Source: a virus
Length of the DNA stretch: 38,905 nt
IMG/VR virus record: IMGVR_UViG_3300030430_004251
Coordinates: 1-38,905 of that record
Strand: one strand, 5' to 3'
The translations under genes and the position numbers were made by a program. Of the stretch, positions 9,193 to 17,870 are shown in pieces; the stretch's first letter is position 1, and each line of letters begins with the position of its first letter. Below the pieces are notes generated by a model that was not told the DNA's origin, did no database searches, and saw only the letters and a list, made by a program, of their open reading frames with translations.

Positions 9193-9681
9193 ATGGATGA
9201 AGAGCATCGGGTCATGCCCGATGGCGATTGGATCCGGTATGTGCGGAGACGCACCAATAACCCCGACTATTTTGTATACCACCACCAGATCCACAACACT
9301 TTTGTGCTGGCCGCTTGGCTAGACAAAACACAGCGTATCTGTATGGAGCTTCATGCCATGGAGACTCCCCCTGACAGAGGGGGCTGGGTAGACAACAAGA
9401 TCCTTGACCTGATTACCATGCCTCATGACAAGAAGATGGAGATGGCTGCACGCCAGCGTCGGGAGTCAGAGGCTCGGAAACGAGGAGACAGATACGATTC
9501 TGTTATGGAGAAACGGGACACCAGCAAGTGGCTCCGCTCCAAAAACATGGGTCTCGAGGCCGAAATGGTTGAAGGGTCTCGATATGTGGGTGATCGAGAG
9601 GGTCAAGAGTCCCTTGCCCGCACGAAAGAAGAGTTGAACTCCATGTCAAAATCGAAGGCTTACTTCCATGCACGCGACTAA
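9193..9681 (+). CDS. Unknown protein between capsid and neck genes
   Basis: A 162-residue protein if started at ATG 9193, which has AAAGG seven bases upstream; ATG 9175 would add six residues but has no ribosome-binding site other than the terminator stem. The sequence is strongly charged, with many His, Arg and Trp residues (GDWIRYVRRRTNNPDYFVYH) and a long Lys/Arg/Glu helix (KKMEMAARQRRESEARKRGD). Position between the major capsid protein and the head-tail adaptor suggests a head-completion or decoration role. No family recognised. The 3' end overlaps the next gene by 14 bases. Confidence 0.8.
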   Translation: MDEEHRVMPDGDWIRYVRRRTNNPDYFVYHHQIHNTFVLAAWLDKTQRICMELHAMETPPDRGGWVDNKILDLITMPHDKKMEMAARQRRESEARKRGDRYDSVMEKRDTSKWLRSKNMGLEAEMVEGSRYVGDREGQESLARTKEELNSMSKSKAYFHARD

Positions 9682-10600
9682 TTCATTTCTTCTCACCATC
9701 ATCGAACGCGTCCGGGGCTACCTCGATGAGCCTTCCTCCAAGTACAGCGATGATTTCTTGGTGCGCAACTGCATCATGCCTGAAATGGTCAACGTTCTTT
9801 CCCGCCTGTCTCTGACCTTCGACAATCCTGTCGTGGTTCGGACCACCATCAATCTAACTACGGATACTGAGTACTACCAGCTGCCTCCGAACGTGGGCGA
9901 GGTGTTCCGTCTGGTGGAGATGGACTCCAACAACCGAGTCAATCGTGAGTATCTCCCCTTCAGTGAGTTTCACCCTGACGGACCCAACTGGCAACTCCAA
10001 GGCAACCTGCTCGCCGCAAGACCACTGCCAGAGTCCACCAAAACTCTTACCCTGTTCTACATCCCGAACGGTGACTTTCTCCCCCACTACAACCAAGGGA
10101 ATGGCCAGCTCTCTTCGGACAGAAAGACGCTTACCCTTTGCTTGCCTACGCAGGTGAAAGTGGGTGCGATTGACCGCCGACCAAATGCATACGTCGGTGC
10201 AACCTTGCGTCTGCTGAAGAACACCGCAGGCAACTCAACCGTAGTTGAAGAGCGCATCATCGACTCTCATACGCTGTCGGCCACTGACGCCGGCGATGAC
10301 CAGGTGACTGTGCGGGTTCCATTTGACACTTCAGCGTATGGGTCCAAAACAGATATCCACTACGAGATCGTGCCTCAAGGCTTCCAGTCTCTCATGCAAT
10401 GCATCTCGTCAGCTGCAGCCATCAACCTGGGGGTCATGAAAGATGTGACCAACAAGAAGATGCAGTATCTGCATGTCGAATACCGCAAAGCCCTCAAGAC
10501 AATCGGTGACAACTTGTCCTACATGCAAATGCGCAAAGGCAAGTCCTTCCAGAAATACACAGTCGATAACCCTGAGACAAGAATCTACCACCTCACATAA
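9668..10600 (+). CDS. Putative head-tail adaptor (neck) protein
   Basis: A 310-residue protein. The N-terminal 80 residues are helical and resemble adaptor proteins that dock beneath the portal (IIERVRGYLDEPSSKYSDDF, then FLVRNCIMPEMVNVLSRL). The middle is beta-rich (TEYYQLPPNVGEVFRLVEMD, a pattern I associate with gp4/gp11-type adaptors of podoviruses), and the C-terminus returns to helices (MQYLHVEYRKALKTIGDNLS). Gene order (capsid, one gene, adaptor, tail) supports this. AAGG lies about 9 bases upstream of the start. Family assignment is by pattern and synteny, not by search. Confidence 0.68.
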   Translation: MHATNSFLLTIIERVRGYLDEPSSKYSDDFLVRNCIMPEMVNVLSRLSLTFDNPVVVRTTINLTTDTEYYQLPPNVGEVFRLVEMDSNNRVNREYLPFSEFHPDGPNWQLQGNLLAARPLPESTKTLTLFYIPNGDFLPHYNQGNGQLSSDRKTLTLCLPTQVKVGAIDRRPNAYVGATLRLLKNTAGNSTVVEERIIDSHTLSATDAGDDQVTVRVPFDTSAYGSKTDIHYEIVPQGFQSLMQCISSAAAINLGVMKDVTNKKMQYLHVEYRKALKTIGDNLSYMQMRKGKSFQKYTVDNPETRIYHLT

Positions 10601-11166
10601 TGGCCATTTCAAGCTCTACCGTAAGTCTCTCTGAATCAATCGCACCCTTGGCGGGCGACTGGACACCTGTCAACTGGCAGAACTTCTCTAACAACATGAT
10701 GGTTAGAAACATCGCCCCCGGACTTGAGTACATGTCGAGCGGGGTGCAGCCAGTGTTTGGGGGTAGGGATGAAGTCCAAAACGGGTTTAGTCTGCCCGGT
10801 CTTGATGGGCTCAATGGGATCCAAGGAGCTGCAGGAGCTGCAGGTGCAAACGGACAGGATGGAGAGCAAGGCATCCAAGGGCTTAGGGGAGCGCCTGGAG
10901 AAAACGGTTTGCCAGGAGAAAGAGGCGCTGAAGGTCCTCCCGGAGAGCCTGGAGAAGAAGGACCTCAAGGACCCCAAGGACCTCAAGGTCCTGCAGGTTC
11001 TGGTTCTGTCCCAGGGGGAACAACTCAAACAGTTGATGTAGTCACTGACCTTACGTTCGCCAGCAACTGCCTGACCTTTCAACAAGTGACTCTAACGTTC
11101 CACGGAATAAAGACTACGGCTCCCTCTCGAAGCAGTGTGTTCTGTACTGCTGCTTGTCCTCCCTAA
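10600..11166 (+). CDS. Collagen-like repeat protein, probable virion fibre
   Basis: A 188-residue protein. Residues about 67-135 are some 23 unbroken Gly-X-Y triplets (GPQGPQGPQGPAG at the end), the signature of a collagen-type triple helix. Residues 1-66 form a small head domain (WTPVNWQNFSNNMMVRNIAP). After the repeat comes a short beta-type segment (TQTVDVVTDLTFASNCLTFQ) like those ending phage fibres, and a C-terminus with three cysteines in all (N-C-L, F-C-T, A-C-P). It starts at a TAATG junction with the adaptor gene and is followed by TAATG into the Cys-rich gene. Likely a trimeric fibre on head or tail; the exact site cannot be told. Confidence 0.85.
   Translation: MAISSSTVSLSESIAPLAGDWTPVNWQNFSNNMMVRNIAPGLEYMSSGVQPVFGGRDEVQNGFSLPGLDGLNGIQGAAGAAGANGQDGEQGIQGLRGAPGENGLPGERGAEGPPGEPGEEGPQGPQGPQGPAGSGSVPGGTTQTVDVVTDLTFASNCLTFQQVTLTFHGIKTTAPSRSSVFCTAACPP
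10798..11004 (+). repeat. Gly-X-Y (collagen-like) triplet repeat region
   Basis: About 23 consecutive GGN-NNN-NNN codon triplets inside the fibre gene. At the 3' end the DNA is close to a 9-base tandem repeat (GGACCTCAA and variants). Such tracts change length easily by slippage. Confidence 0.88.
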
Positions 11167-13061
11167 TGGCAATCCAAGAAAATGCCAATGGAATCATGCG
11201 AGGAGAGGGAGGAGTCCCGTCCGAAGAGTGTTGTTGCGTCACAGGTTTTTACCGTCTACTTCCTTGCGTCCTTGCTTGCAGCGAAAAGTGCGGGGACTTC
11301 AGCAAGAACCAAGACATCATTTTTGTGCAGGCAAACGAGTTCAACGCTCAGTTCTCCGGTGCTTGTGCAGAGGCCCCCAACTCAAAGTACATCTACAAAA
11401 ACCAGTGCTATGAACTTAGCTGCACCTCTGGCCAAACTCCCTCAGGTGATCAACAAGTGGTGTTGGTGCGGGAGATCACGAAGTCGAGTGCCAACCAATC
11501 ATGCGCCGACTGTTGCGGTGCTGTAAAAGATACCACTATCTACTGTGACTGCCACGGATGTCAGCAGTACAAACTGCCTTGTGGGGTTGTCAATGCGGGA
11601 GGCGGAGGCACAGTTCAAACAGGACAAGACCTGAAGTTCAAAGAGCCAGGGGCTTCTGTCTTCGAGAAGTGCCTGAAGTTTATCCGTAACGCAAATGCAG
11701 CGGACGCCAGCAGTGGGGGAGCCATAGACACTGGAGCTATCACTGCCGGCGGTATCTCTACTGAGTTTACTGCTATGAGTGGTGACTGCCTTACCGATTC
11801 AGACTGCGTAGGCGCAGCCACCAAGCCGGGTAGGATAGATGGTTGCGGTATTGTTGGGCATTGCGGATGCCAATACGACTGCGGTGACAAGTTTGGGCCT
11901 AAGGCTTTTGGCTGTGGGGATGCGGTGGGAGAAGTGCCCAGCGCAGTAAACGTGTCTGTGCCTCCTGTAGAAGGATCAGGGTCAAGCCACCAGTGCAGTC
12001 TCCCTTGCGGGGTTACTGACTGCGATAACACTTACTGCGGAGGTAACTTTGTTGTGCAAAACGACGGGGGATTCGGGGGCATCCCTGCAGGCTCTGAATG
12101 TAGCTATTTCAATGGAGGGACTCAGAGCTCATGCCCGCACCCAAATGCACATGTAAGAGCCAAGTTCCTCGAGTTCTTCCAAAATCAAGATGGTAGTCCC
12201 ACGGGGATCCCTCCTTTTCAAACCCCTGTGCCTTGTTGTGATCTATGCGCAGGGTGTTTTTCAGGGTCTAGAGCCGGCGGAAACGCCCCTTTTGTTCCTA
12301 TACCCCCAATTCTGTTTCCTGCAGGTCTGCAACCGGGAATCCCGATCTCTGAAGAGGACGACCCGATTGGTGAGCCCAACGGAAAGTTGCAAGGTATTCA
12401 GGTTGTGCCCCGCCCCCAAGACTCTCAGGCCACGGTAGGTAACTGTTGGGAGATCAGACTTGCTTACATGAATATAGTTAGAGCAGGAGAGACCAGTGTT
12501 CCTTGCGGGATGATCTCTCCCGGGTTGATCTTTCCGGGGTTTGTCAACCAAAACGATCAAGGCGATGGCGCTGCAGACGTGAACTGCCTCCCAGGGGCTT
12601 GTGATACATGCGATGGTACTATCCGGGAGCCCCACGATTTAACCGCCTGTCCTTGCACCCTTGGTGTAGGTCAAAGAAACTGTGACACTGACGGTGATGG
12701 TTGCGGGTGTTGTGGCCAAGGGCCGATTGACTCAGGAGGAGGATCTAACTGTGCCCCTGCTGACCTCGATGCAAACATTGGCTGTTGTGATGCAAACCCG
12801 GGACAGGAGTTTGCTTGGGTGGGCAAGAAGGTAGACACCTCTAACGACACCGGATGCCCCTTCGGAACTTATGAGTTTGATATGGTGATCAGCGATCACA
12901 ACTCAGGAGTCGTAGGTCTGCCGAACCAACCCTTTATAAACACGGGAGATACCTACACCCCGTCAGGTAATACTTGTGGTGGAGGTACAACTTACACTGC
13001 GGTGCCCCCTTCTTGTACTGCCGTGGGACAATGGACTAGCCTAACCGTAACCGTGGAGTAA
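11166..13061 (+). CDS. Extremely cysteine-rich protein, probable virion component
   Basis: A 631-residue protein started at ATG 11166, which overlaps the upstream stop (TAATG). I count about 51 cysteines (8 percent), spread along the whole length in clusters such as EECCC, CADCC, CDCHGC, GHCGCQYDC and CDTDGDGCGCC. A short [LV]PCG[VM] motif recurs three times (KLPCGV, SLPCGV, SVPCGM), suggesting degenerate repeat modules. One DTDGDG stretch at about residue 508 resembles a calcium-binding loop. There is no signal peptide or membrane segment. Its place between the collagen-like fibre and the nozzle gene points to the virion. I do not recognise the family. The cysteines may form disulphides after release from the cell or bind metal. 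Confidence 0.85.
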   Translation: MAIQENANGIMRGEGGVPSEECCCVTGFYRLLPCVLACSEKCGDFSKNQDIIFVQANEFNAQFSGACAEAPNSKYIYKNQCYELSCTSGQTPSGDQQVVLVREITKSSANQSCADCCGAVKDTTIYCDCHGCQQYKLPCGVVNAGGGGTVQTGQDLKFKEPGASVFEKCLKFIRNANAADASSGGAIDTGAITAGGISTEFTAMSGDCLTDSDCVGAATKPGRIDGCGIVGHCGCQYDCGDKFGPKAFGCGDAVGEVPSAVNVSVPPVEGSGSSHQCSLPCGVTDCDNTYCGGNFVVQNDGGFGGIPAGSECSYFNGGTQSSCPHPNAHVRAKFLEFFQNQDGSPTGIPPFQTPVPCCDLCAGCFSGSRAGGNAPFVPIPPILFPAGLQPGIPISEEDDPIGEPNGKLQGIQVVPRPQDSQATVGNCWEIRLAYMNIVRAGETSVPCGMISPGLIFPGFVNQNDQGDGAADVNCLPGACDTCDGTIREPHDLTACPCTLGVGQRNCDTDGDGCGCCGQGPIDSGGGSNCAPADLDANIGCCDANPGQEFAWVGKKVDTSNDTGCPFGTYEFDMVISDHNSGVVGLPNQPFINTGDTYTPSGNTCGGGTTYTAVPPSCTAVGQWTSLTVTVE

Positions 13062-13063
13062 TT

Positions 13064-13486
13064 ATGACCGTCAAATGCCAACACTGGGGACCTGTGTCCG
13101 AAACCGAAACTCGATTTGGCAAATGCCATCTGAACTACTACGGGGGATACCCGTCAAAAGGTGTATGCGAAAAGCACTGTCCCGCCTTCAAGCTCCAGAA
13201 TCCTACAGTAGAAAACATGGAGGTTTCCTCCGCACCCATCATTCAGTCGCTCCAAGACTTAAATGCTACGATTACGGCGGCAAGAGAAAGAAGGATTGAT
13301 ATGACTCCCCCACGTAAAAGAATCCCATGGAGAGAGGTCATTATCGGTAGCAAATCTGTCGGGTTCGGAGACACTGTCAAGTACTGGATCGAGAAGGTAT
13401 CCTTTGGGATGATCAAGCAGAAAGAGGGATGCGGATGTGAAAGACGCCAGCATCTCTTGAACAAGTGGTTCCCGTATGGCAGTTAA
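13064..13486 (+). CDS. Small two-module cysteine protein
   Basis: A 140-residue protein with GGAG six bases before its ATG. The N-terminal 45 residues hold four cysteines (KCQHWG, GKCHLNYYGG, GVCEKHC), likely a small metal-binding knuckle. The C-terminal 45 residues read GFGDTV, then GCGCERRQHLLNKWFPYG. From memory, both halves resemble small domains common in marine phage genomes, usually found separately, but I could not search. It lies just before the nozzle gene, overlapping it by 11 bases, so a structural role is likely. No enzymatic motif is visible. Confidence 0.8.
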   Translation: MTVKCQHWGPVSETETRFGKCHLNYYGGYPSKGVCEKHCPAFKLQNPTVENMEVSSAPIIQSLQDLNATITAARERRIDMTPPRKRIPWREVIIGSKSVGFGDTVKYWIEKVSFGMIKQKEGCGCERRQHLLNKWFPYGS

Positions 13487-16400
13487 GACACGAGATACAA
13501 CTTGGAGCTACCCACTGGTAAATATCACCAGTGATTTGTCCGTTCCTAGAACCTCAGTATCCAAAGGTTTGTTCCCCTCTCTGAGAGGAGTGGACGGGTC
13601 TTTGCGTGGAGGTGCACGTCCGTTTCCTGGAATGCGCACTGTCCACGAACTGGGTTATGTGGGATACTCGCAGACGGGTTATGACATTACGAACAATGCC
13701 GGGGCATCAGCTGATTACTCTGCCACGAACTCTGTAGTTACAGACTTCTTCCCCGTCTCTGTAGTCCGCACCTCTAGCGATGCCAATCGAAACCCGTACC
13801 AAATACAAGCATTTGTGTATCGAGTTAAGAAAGCAGTTGCCGGTTCAGACGACCAAAGAGCCGAAGTCTTTATTGACTACATCGACATCAAACGCGCAAA
13901 CACCACCAGTGGGGGTCACAACACCAACAATATTTACACTCCAGCAGATCACGAGGATGCGTCAGACACTGGTAACCTTTTGATGTACAACCTTACTGGA
14001 GACCAGATTGATGCACCTATGGACGTCAAGGTCTTTGGCAAATTGATCTACGTGTTCATTGAAGGGCGCATGCCTGCAGTGGCTTTCTTTGACGACAAGG
14101 CATTCGATGATGCAAGCTATCGGGGCTTGATCGTCCGAGGAGTGACTGAGGTCACAGGCAACAACGGAGGAGAGGCTACAAACTTTAGGGGCTTCTCAGG
14201 ACCTGGGTTACGTCCTAGCCTTTTCGCGCAAGAAGCAGGGGTAGCCTTTGGAACTGTAGGGGTAAACTCTCTTTCTACGACAGCGTTTCCTGACACCCAG
14301 AACGAGCTGAGTCCTCCAGGAGTAGGCCAGGTTGTCATTACCAACAAAACGCCTGAAGACAGCGGCTTCTTTGCCGGGGGGACTGTAGGAACATTTAGCA
14401 ACCCTCTCTCACCAACGCCTTCTATATCTCGAATTAGCCAAGACGTGCTCCAAGCATCAGGGGTTAGCGCGACCTTGTCTAGTGCAGTCTCGGGCACAAA
14501 CTTTTCTCAGGCAACGACGGATACGAAAAATAGATACTTTGTAGTTGTAGGCGTGTACTCCCACAATGCAGTCCCAACAATCACAAACGTTGAACTTTCG
14601 GATTCATCTGGGAATGTACTTGCGAGCACAACGGGGACCGGGCTGAAAGACATAACTAAGAACAAACACGACGACGGCTCGGGGGGCCTTGGTGAGGAGG
14701 CATCTCTTGGCAAAAAGCTTCGTGTCTTTGCAGTGCCAGGCGGGTCAAACAATATCACATTCACAGACAAAAGAGTCAAGGTCACCGGCACCTTCGGGGT
14801 CTGTGTTATCTCTGTATTGAAAGCATCCAATATTGCAAGCGAAGGTGATACGGGAGCCTTTGCAATGATTAGAGCCAGCCTCCAGGCGGCGGATAACTCC
14901 GGAGTTGCAGAATGCCCTGCGGAGTCTACTGTCACCACAAGTGTGGAAGGGGTTGGAGGTAACGTAACCAACATCCGGAACGGTATTCACTGCATCGCCT
15001 CTTTCGGTATCGCTACTGATGGCAGTCCTGACATTGACGATTTTGATGAGGGAGGTCAAGGGTTTGTATCTAAGGTGAACTTGGATACTGCTCTTAGTAC
15101 ATACCACAACACCTCGAGCCAACACCTTCACCTCAATGTTTCTGCCTTAACTAAAACACAACTGGCAAGTTCAGCAGTTACGGGAACTTTGATCAAAGGC
15201 CAGCATGGCTTTGATGAAGCAATCGACCAGTTCGTAAAACACCCCTCTGATGCAGCAGCGGGCACTGCAATTTTGGGGGCTAGATTCTCTATTGCAGGTC
15301 AGATCTTTACTTATCCAGATACGGTGACTCCCACCAATAATGCAGGTTGTCCTGGGTTTGCCGAAGGTTTTAGGATCCGTGAGCTTACTCCAGGCAACCA
15401 AGCAGAGCTGGTATCTCAAGAGGTTCAGCTAAACTGGGAAGGTTTTTACAGCTCCGGAGAGAACCAAGGAGACTCCCAAGAAGCCATCGTGTTTGATCTG
15501 TACTGGCAACATGATGACGATGACGGAACAGTGGAGAGAGTGGCAGAGGGCTTGACCTCCCCCACTTTTGACCCGGGCACTCTGTACTCAAACGGCACAT
15601 TGCCTGCAGGTAAAAAGTTTAAGTGGGCAGTGGTTGCACGGCACACTCTCTGTAGCAGTGATCTCTACACTACAGAGCTCAGCGACGGCACTTCTGTTGA
15701 CCATGTGTTTGTAAAAAGTAACATCTTTGAGTTCACAACTGTTCCTGCCCAAGAAGCTCGAAGGCTCGAAGGTGGCGACTACACTTTTGCATTCAAGCTG
15801 ATTGATTCCAAGACCGGACGGGAATCCCAAATCTCTACTATCACCCGCGTAGGTGCAGACGCTTTCCCTCTCGAAGTCATAGTTGAAGATCAGGCCAGCG
15901 GCATCGAACTCAACGGGGTCCTGGAAAACGATGTAGATCTCGCCAGAGATGTTGCAGCACACAAGCCTAGGTTCGCGGCTCTGGAGATTGCCTACGACAA
16001 CTCAGAGTATGACCGTGCAGTTTTCTATCGCAGTCTGCGTATCCCTCCGCGTGACTCAAACTTCCGATCCGCAATCCTGTTGATTGATGGAATTGTCGAT
16101 CTCAGCACGATTCAAACAACCAAGAACAACGCTGCTCCGTTTAGAGACAGTGATCAGACCAACGATCAGTCTGTCTTCAAACACGCAATCTACTACTACC
16201 GCCTTCAAGATAGAGCCCTAGCAGTGTCCTCTGGATACTTTGAGTCATTCAACCACGACGAGAAGATTCCAAAAGCAGGTACCGCAGAGTTCCTCGGCAA
16301 CACAATGCTGCTTTCTAGCATCAAGAACGAGGGCGGGTCTTCGTCTTCTAGTATCCGTGCTTTCCCTAACGACCCCTACCGGGGATTGGCAGAGACTAGA

Positions 16401-17861
16401 TACTCAAGTGCATCTAGCTACAGCGCTGAGATGTTCCCTCCGCAGAATGTGTTTATCCCTGCAGACCCCAGCAATGAGATTAGACGCCTGATCCGTGTAG
16501 GACCAAACATTCTGGGTCTCTCTGATGACCGGATGTACATCATCCGAAGAGAAGGCCAGCTCATCATCTTCCGTGAGATGCATGAAGGATTGACTGGAGT
16601 GTCTAGCCCGGCAGGGGCTGCGGTCGTTGGCAACCAGTTGTTTGTGGTTACGTCCAAGGGAATCAAGATTATTGGTTCTCAAGGGTCTCTTGATGCCATG
16701 AATGTTATGGACGATTTGATCAAGACTCGCTGGACCAACGCTCTTAGTCAAGTCAAGTTGGCATATGACCCATTCACTTCGTGTCTCTTCTTCTTGAATG
16801 CTGTTGACCCTACCGTTGCACTAAATGCTCAAGCCTCTGAGTACGCCGGCGAGAGCGCCGTGGTCTGGTTCGAAACATCTACTCTCACTGAACTCAGCGA
16901 CATGCCTTTTACAGATGTGAAGCAAGGGGTGATCCCCAACGACGAGACCTTCAGTAGTGGGTACTCAATGAACACAACCTCCCCCACTGCGAAGCGGGCG
17001 TTGTTCTTGCAGAATCACCCCAAGTTTGCAGATGCTCCTAGTGACTGGAAACCCAAGATCATGGTCATGAATCATGACCGGACCCGCAAGGCCTGTTCTG
17101 ATGGGGGCAGCCAAGAGACCTTTGCCCGCAGGACCATGTTTGATATCCGGGGCACCACACGATTTACCAAGTCGAGTGCGTCCCACAGCGCAGGCATCAC
17201 GACCATCGACGTGTCAGGTACCCCCTTTGCAGATGCTGCAACCCGCGCCTCGGTTGTAGGTGCAAAGATGTACATCACGCAAGACACTACCGCAGGGAAT
17301 GTGGGCAAGTCCTTCTATGTTCTCGAGGCGACGGACAGCAACACGATCAAGGTTCTGGGGGACGCGGGCACCACGTTCACCCGCTTTGTGATTAGCCCCG
17401 TGTTTGTTCAGGTTGTCGGTCACACCCTGGGGCTTAGCGGGGCAGACTCACAGCTCTTTGAGTTGCAAGAGCGGCACATCGTCAAGCAGGCAAATGAGCT
17501 GGTGTGCACCTTTGTGGATGTAGAAGGTGACGCCTCTACTGACAACTCAAACCAGGACGACTTCTTCCGAGGGGTTGTGTTCTCTGGCAACGAAGAGACA
17601 ATAACTGCTTCAGACGTTCCCGTTGATCCAGGGGGCGCTCAGGTCAAATCTGTTAGTAACCTGGAGTCGCTGCACCCTGCTGCCTTCAATGCCAGTGGGG
17701 GAGGGTCCGACTCTTTCACCGGTAAGCAAGGACCGCAAGGTGTGGCTCTGACCGTAGGCTTCCAGACATTCTGCCCGGATCTAGACTATCGGGCACTCAG
17801 TATGCAATGTGAGGGGCGTATTCTCGGCACGCAAACGACGGGTCGATACAGCCCCTCATAG
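13476..17861 (+). CDS. Giant tail nozzle-like protein with inserted beta domains
   Basis: A 1461-residue protein, far longer than T7 gp12 (about 794 residues), the tail tube/nozzle protein it most resembles in context. The N-terminal 300 residues and residues about 800-1170 are beta-rich with blade-like segments, for example DRMYIIRREGQLIIF and GNQLFVVTSKGIKII, typical of nozzle proteins. Between them sit extra beta domains: one at about 320-470 (RYFVVVGVYSHNAVPTITNV) and one at about 646-755 with a fibronectin-III-like pattern (LNWEGFY, then KKFKWAVVA, then FEFTT). It overlaps the preceding gene by 11 bases. Assignment is from architecture and order; a large tail fibre is the main alternative. 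Confidence 0.72.
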   Translation: MAVKTRDTTWSYPLVNITSDLSVPRTSVSKGLFPSLRGVDGSLRGGARPFPGMRTVHELGYVGYSQTGYDITNNAGASADYSATNSVVTDFFPVSVVRTSSDANRNPYQIQAFVYRVKKAVAGSDDQRAEVFIDYIDIKRANTTSGGHNTNNIYTPADHEDASDTGNLLMYNLTGDQIDAPMDVKVFGKLIYVFIEGRMPAVAFFDDKAFDDASYRGLIVRGVTEVTGNNGGEATNFRGFSGPGLRPSLFAQEAGVAFGTVGVNSLSTTAFPDTQNELSPPGVGQVVITNKTPEDSGFFAGGTVGTFSNPLSPTPSISRISQDVLQASGVSATLSSAVSGTNFSQATTDTKNRYFVVVGVYSHNAVPTITNVELSDSSGNVLASTTGTGLKDITKNKHDDGSGGLGEEASLGKKLRVFAVPGGSNNITFTDKRVKVTGTFGVCVISVLKASNIASEGDTGAFAMIRASLQAADNSGVAECPAESTVTTSVEGVGGNVTNIRNGIHCIASFGIATDGSPDIDDFDEGGQGFVSKVNLDTALSTYHNTSSQHLHLNVSALTKTQLASSAVTGTLIKGQHGFDEAIDQFVKHPSDAAAGTAILGARFSIAGQIFTYPDTVTPTNNAGCPGFAEGFRIRELTPGNQAELVSQEVQLNWEGFYSSGENQGDSQEAIVFDLYWQHDDDDGTVERVAEGLTSPTFDPGTLYSNGTLPAGKKFKWAVVARHTLCSSDLYTTELSDGTSVDHVFVKSNIFEFTTVPAQEARRLEGGDYTFAFKLIDSKTGRESQISTITRVGADAFPLEVIVEDQASGIELNGVLENDVDLARDVAAHKPRFAALEIAYDNSEYDRAVFYRSLRIPPRDSNFRSAILLIDGIVDLSTIQTTKNNAAPFRDSDQTNDQSVFKHAIYYYRLQDRALAVSSGYFESFNHDEKIPKAGTAEFLGNTMLLSSIKNEGGSSSSSIRAFPNDPYRGLAETRYSSASSYSAEMFPPQNVFIPADPSNEIRRLIRVGPNILGLSDDRMYIIRREGQLIIFREMHEGLTGVSSPAGAAVVGNQLFVVTSKGIKIIGSQGSLDAMNVMDDLIKTRWTNALSQVKLAYDPFTSCLFFLNAVDPTVALNAQASEYAGESAVVWFETSTLTELSDMPFTDVKQGVIPNDETFSSGYSMNTTSPTAKRALFLQNHPKFADAPSDWKPKIMVMNHDRTRKACSDGGSQETFARRTMFDIRGTTRFTKSSASHSAGITTIDVSGTPFADAATRASVVGAKMYITQDTTAGNVGKSFYVLEATDSNTIKVLGDAGTTFTRFVISPVFVQVVGHTLGLSGADSQLFELQERHIVKQANELVCTFVDVEGDASTDNSNQDDFFRGVVFSGNEETITASDVPVDPGGAQVKSVSNLESLHPAAFNASGGGSDSFTGKQGPQGVALTVGFQTFCPDLDYRALSMQCEGRILGTQTTGRYSPS

Positions 17862-17870
17862 GAGTAGAAA

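Noticed and set aside
10636-11085. Antisense and +1 frames across the collagen-like repeat
   Set aside because: The regular GGN codon pattern removes stops in other frames; the Gly-X-Y frame explains the composition.
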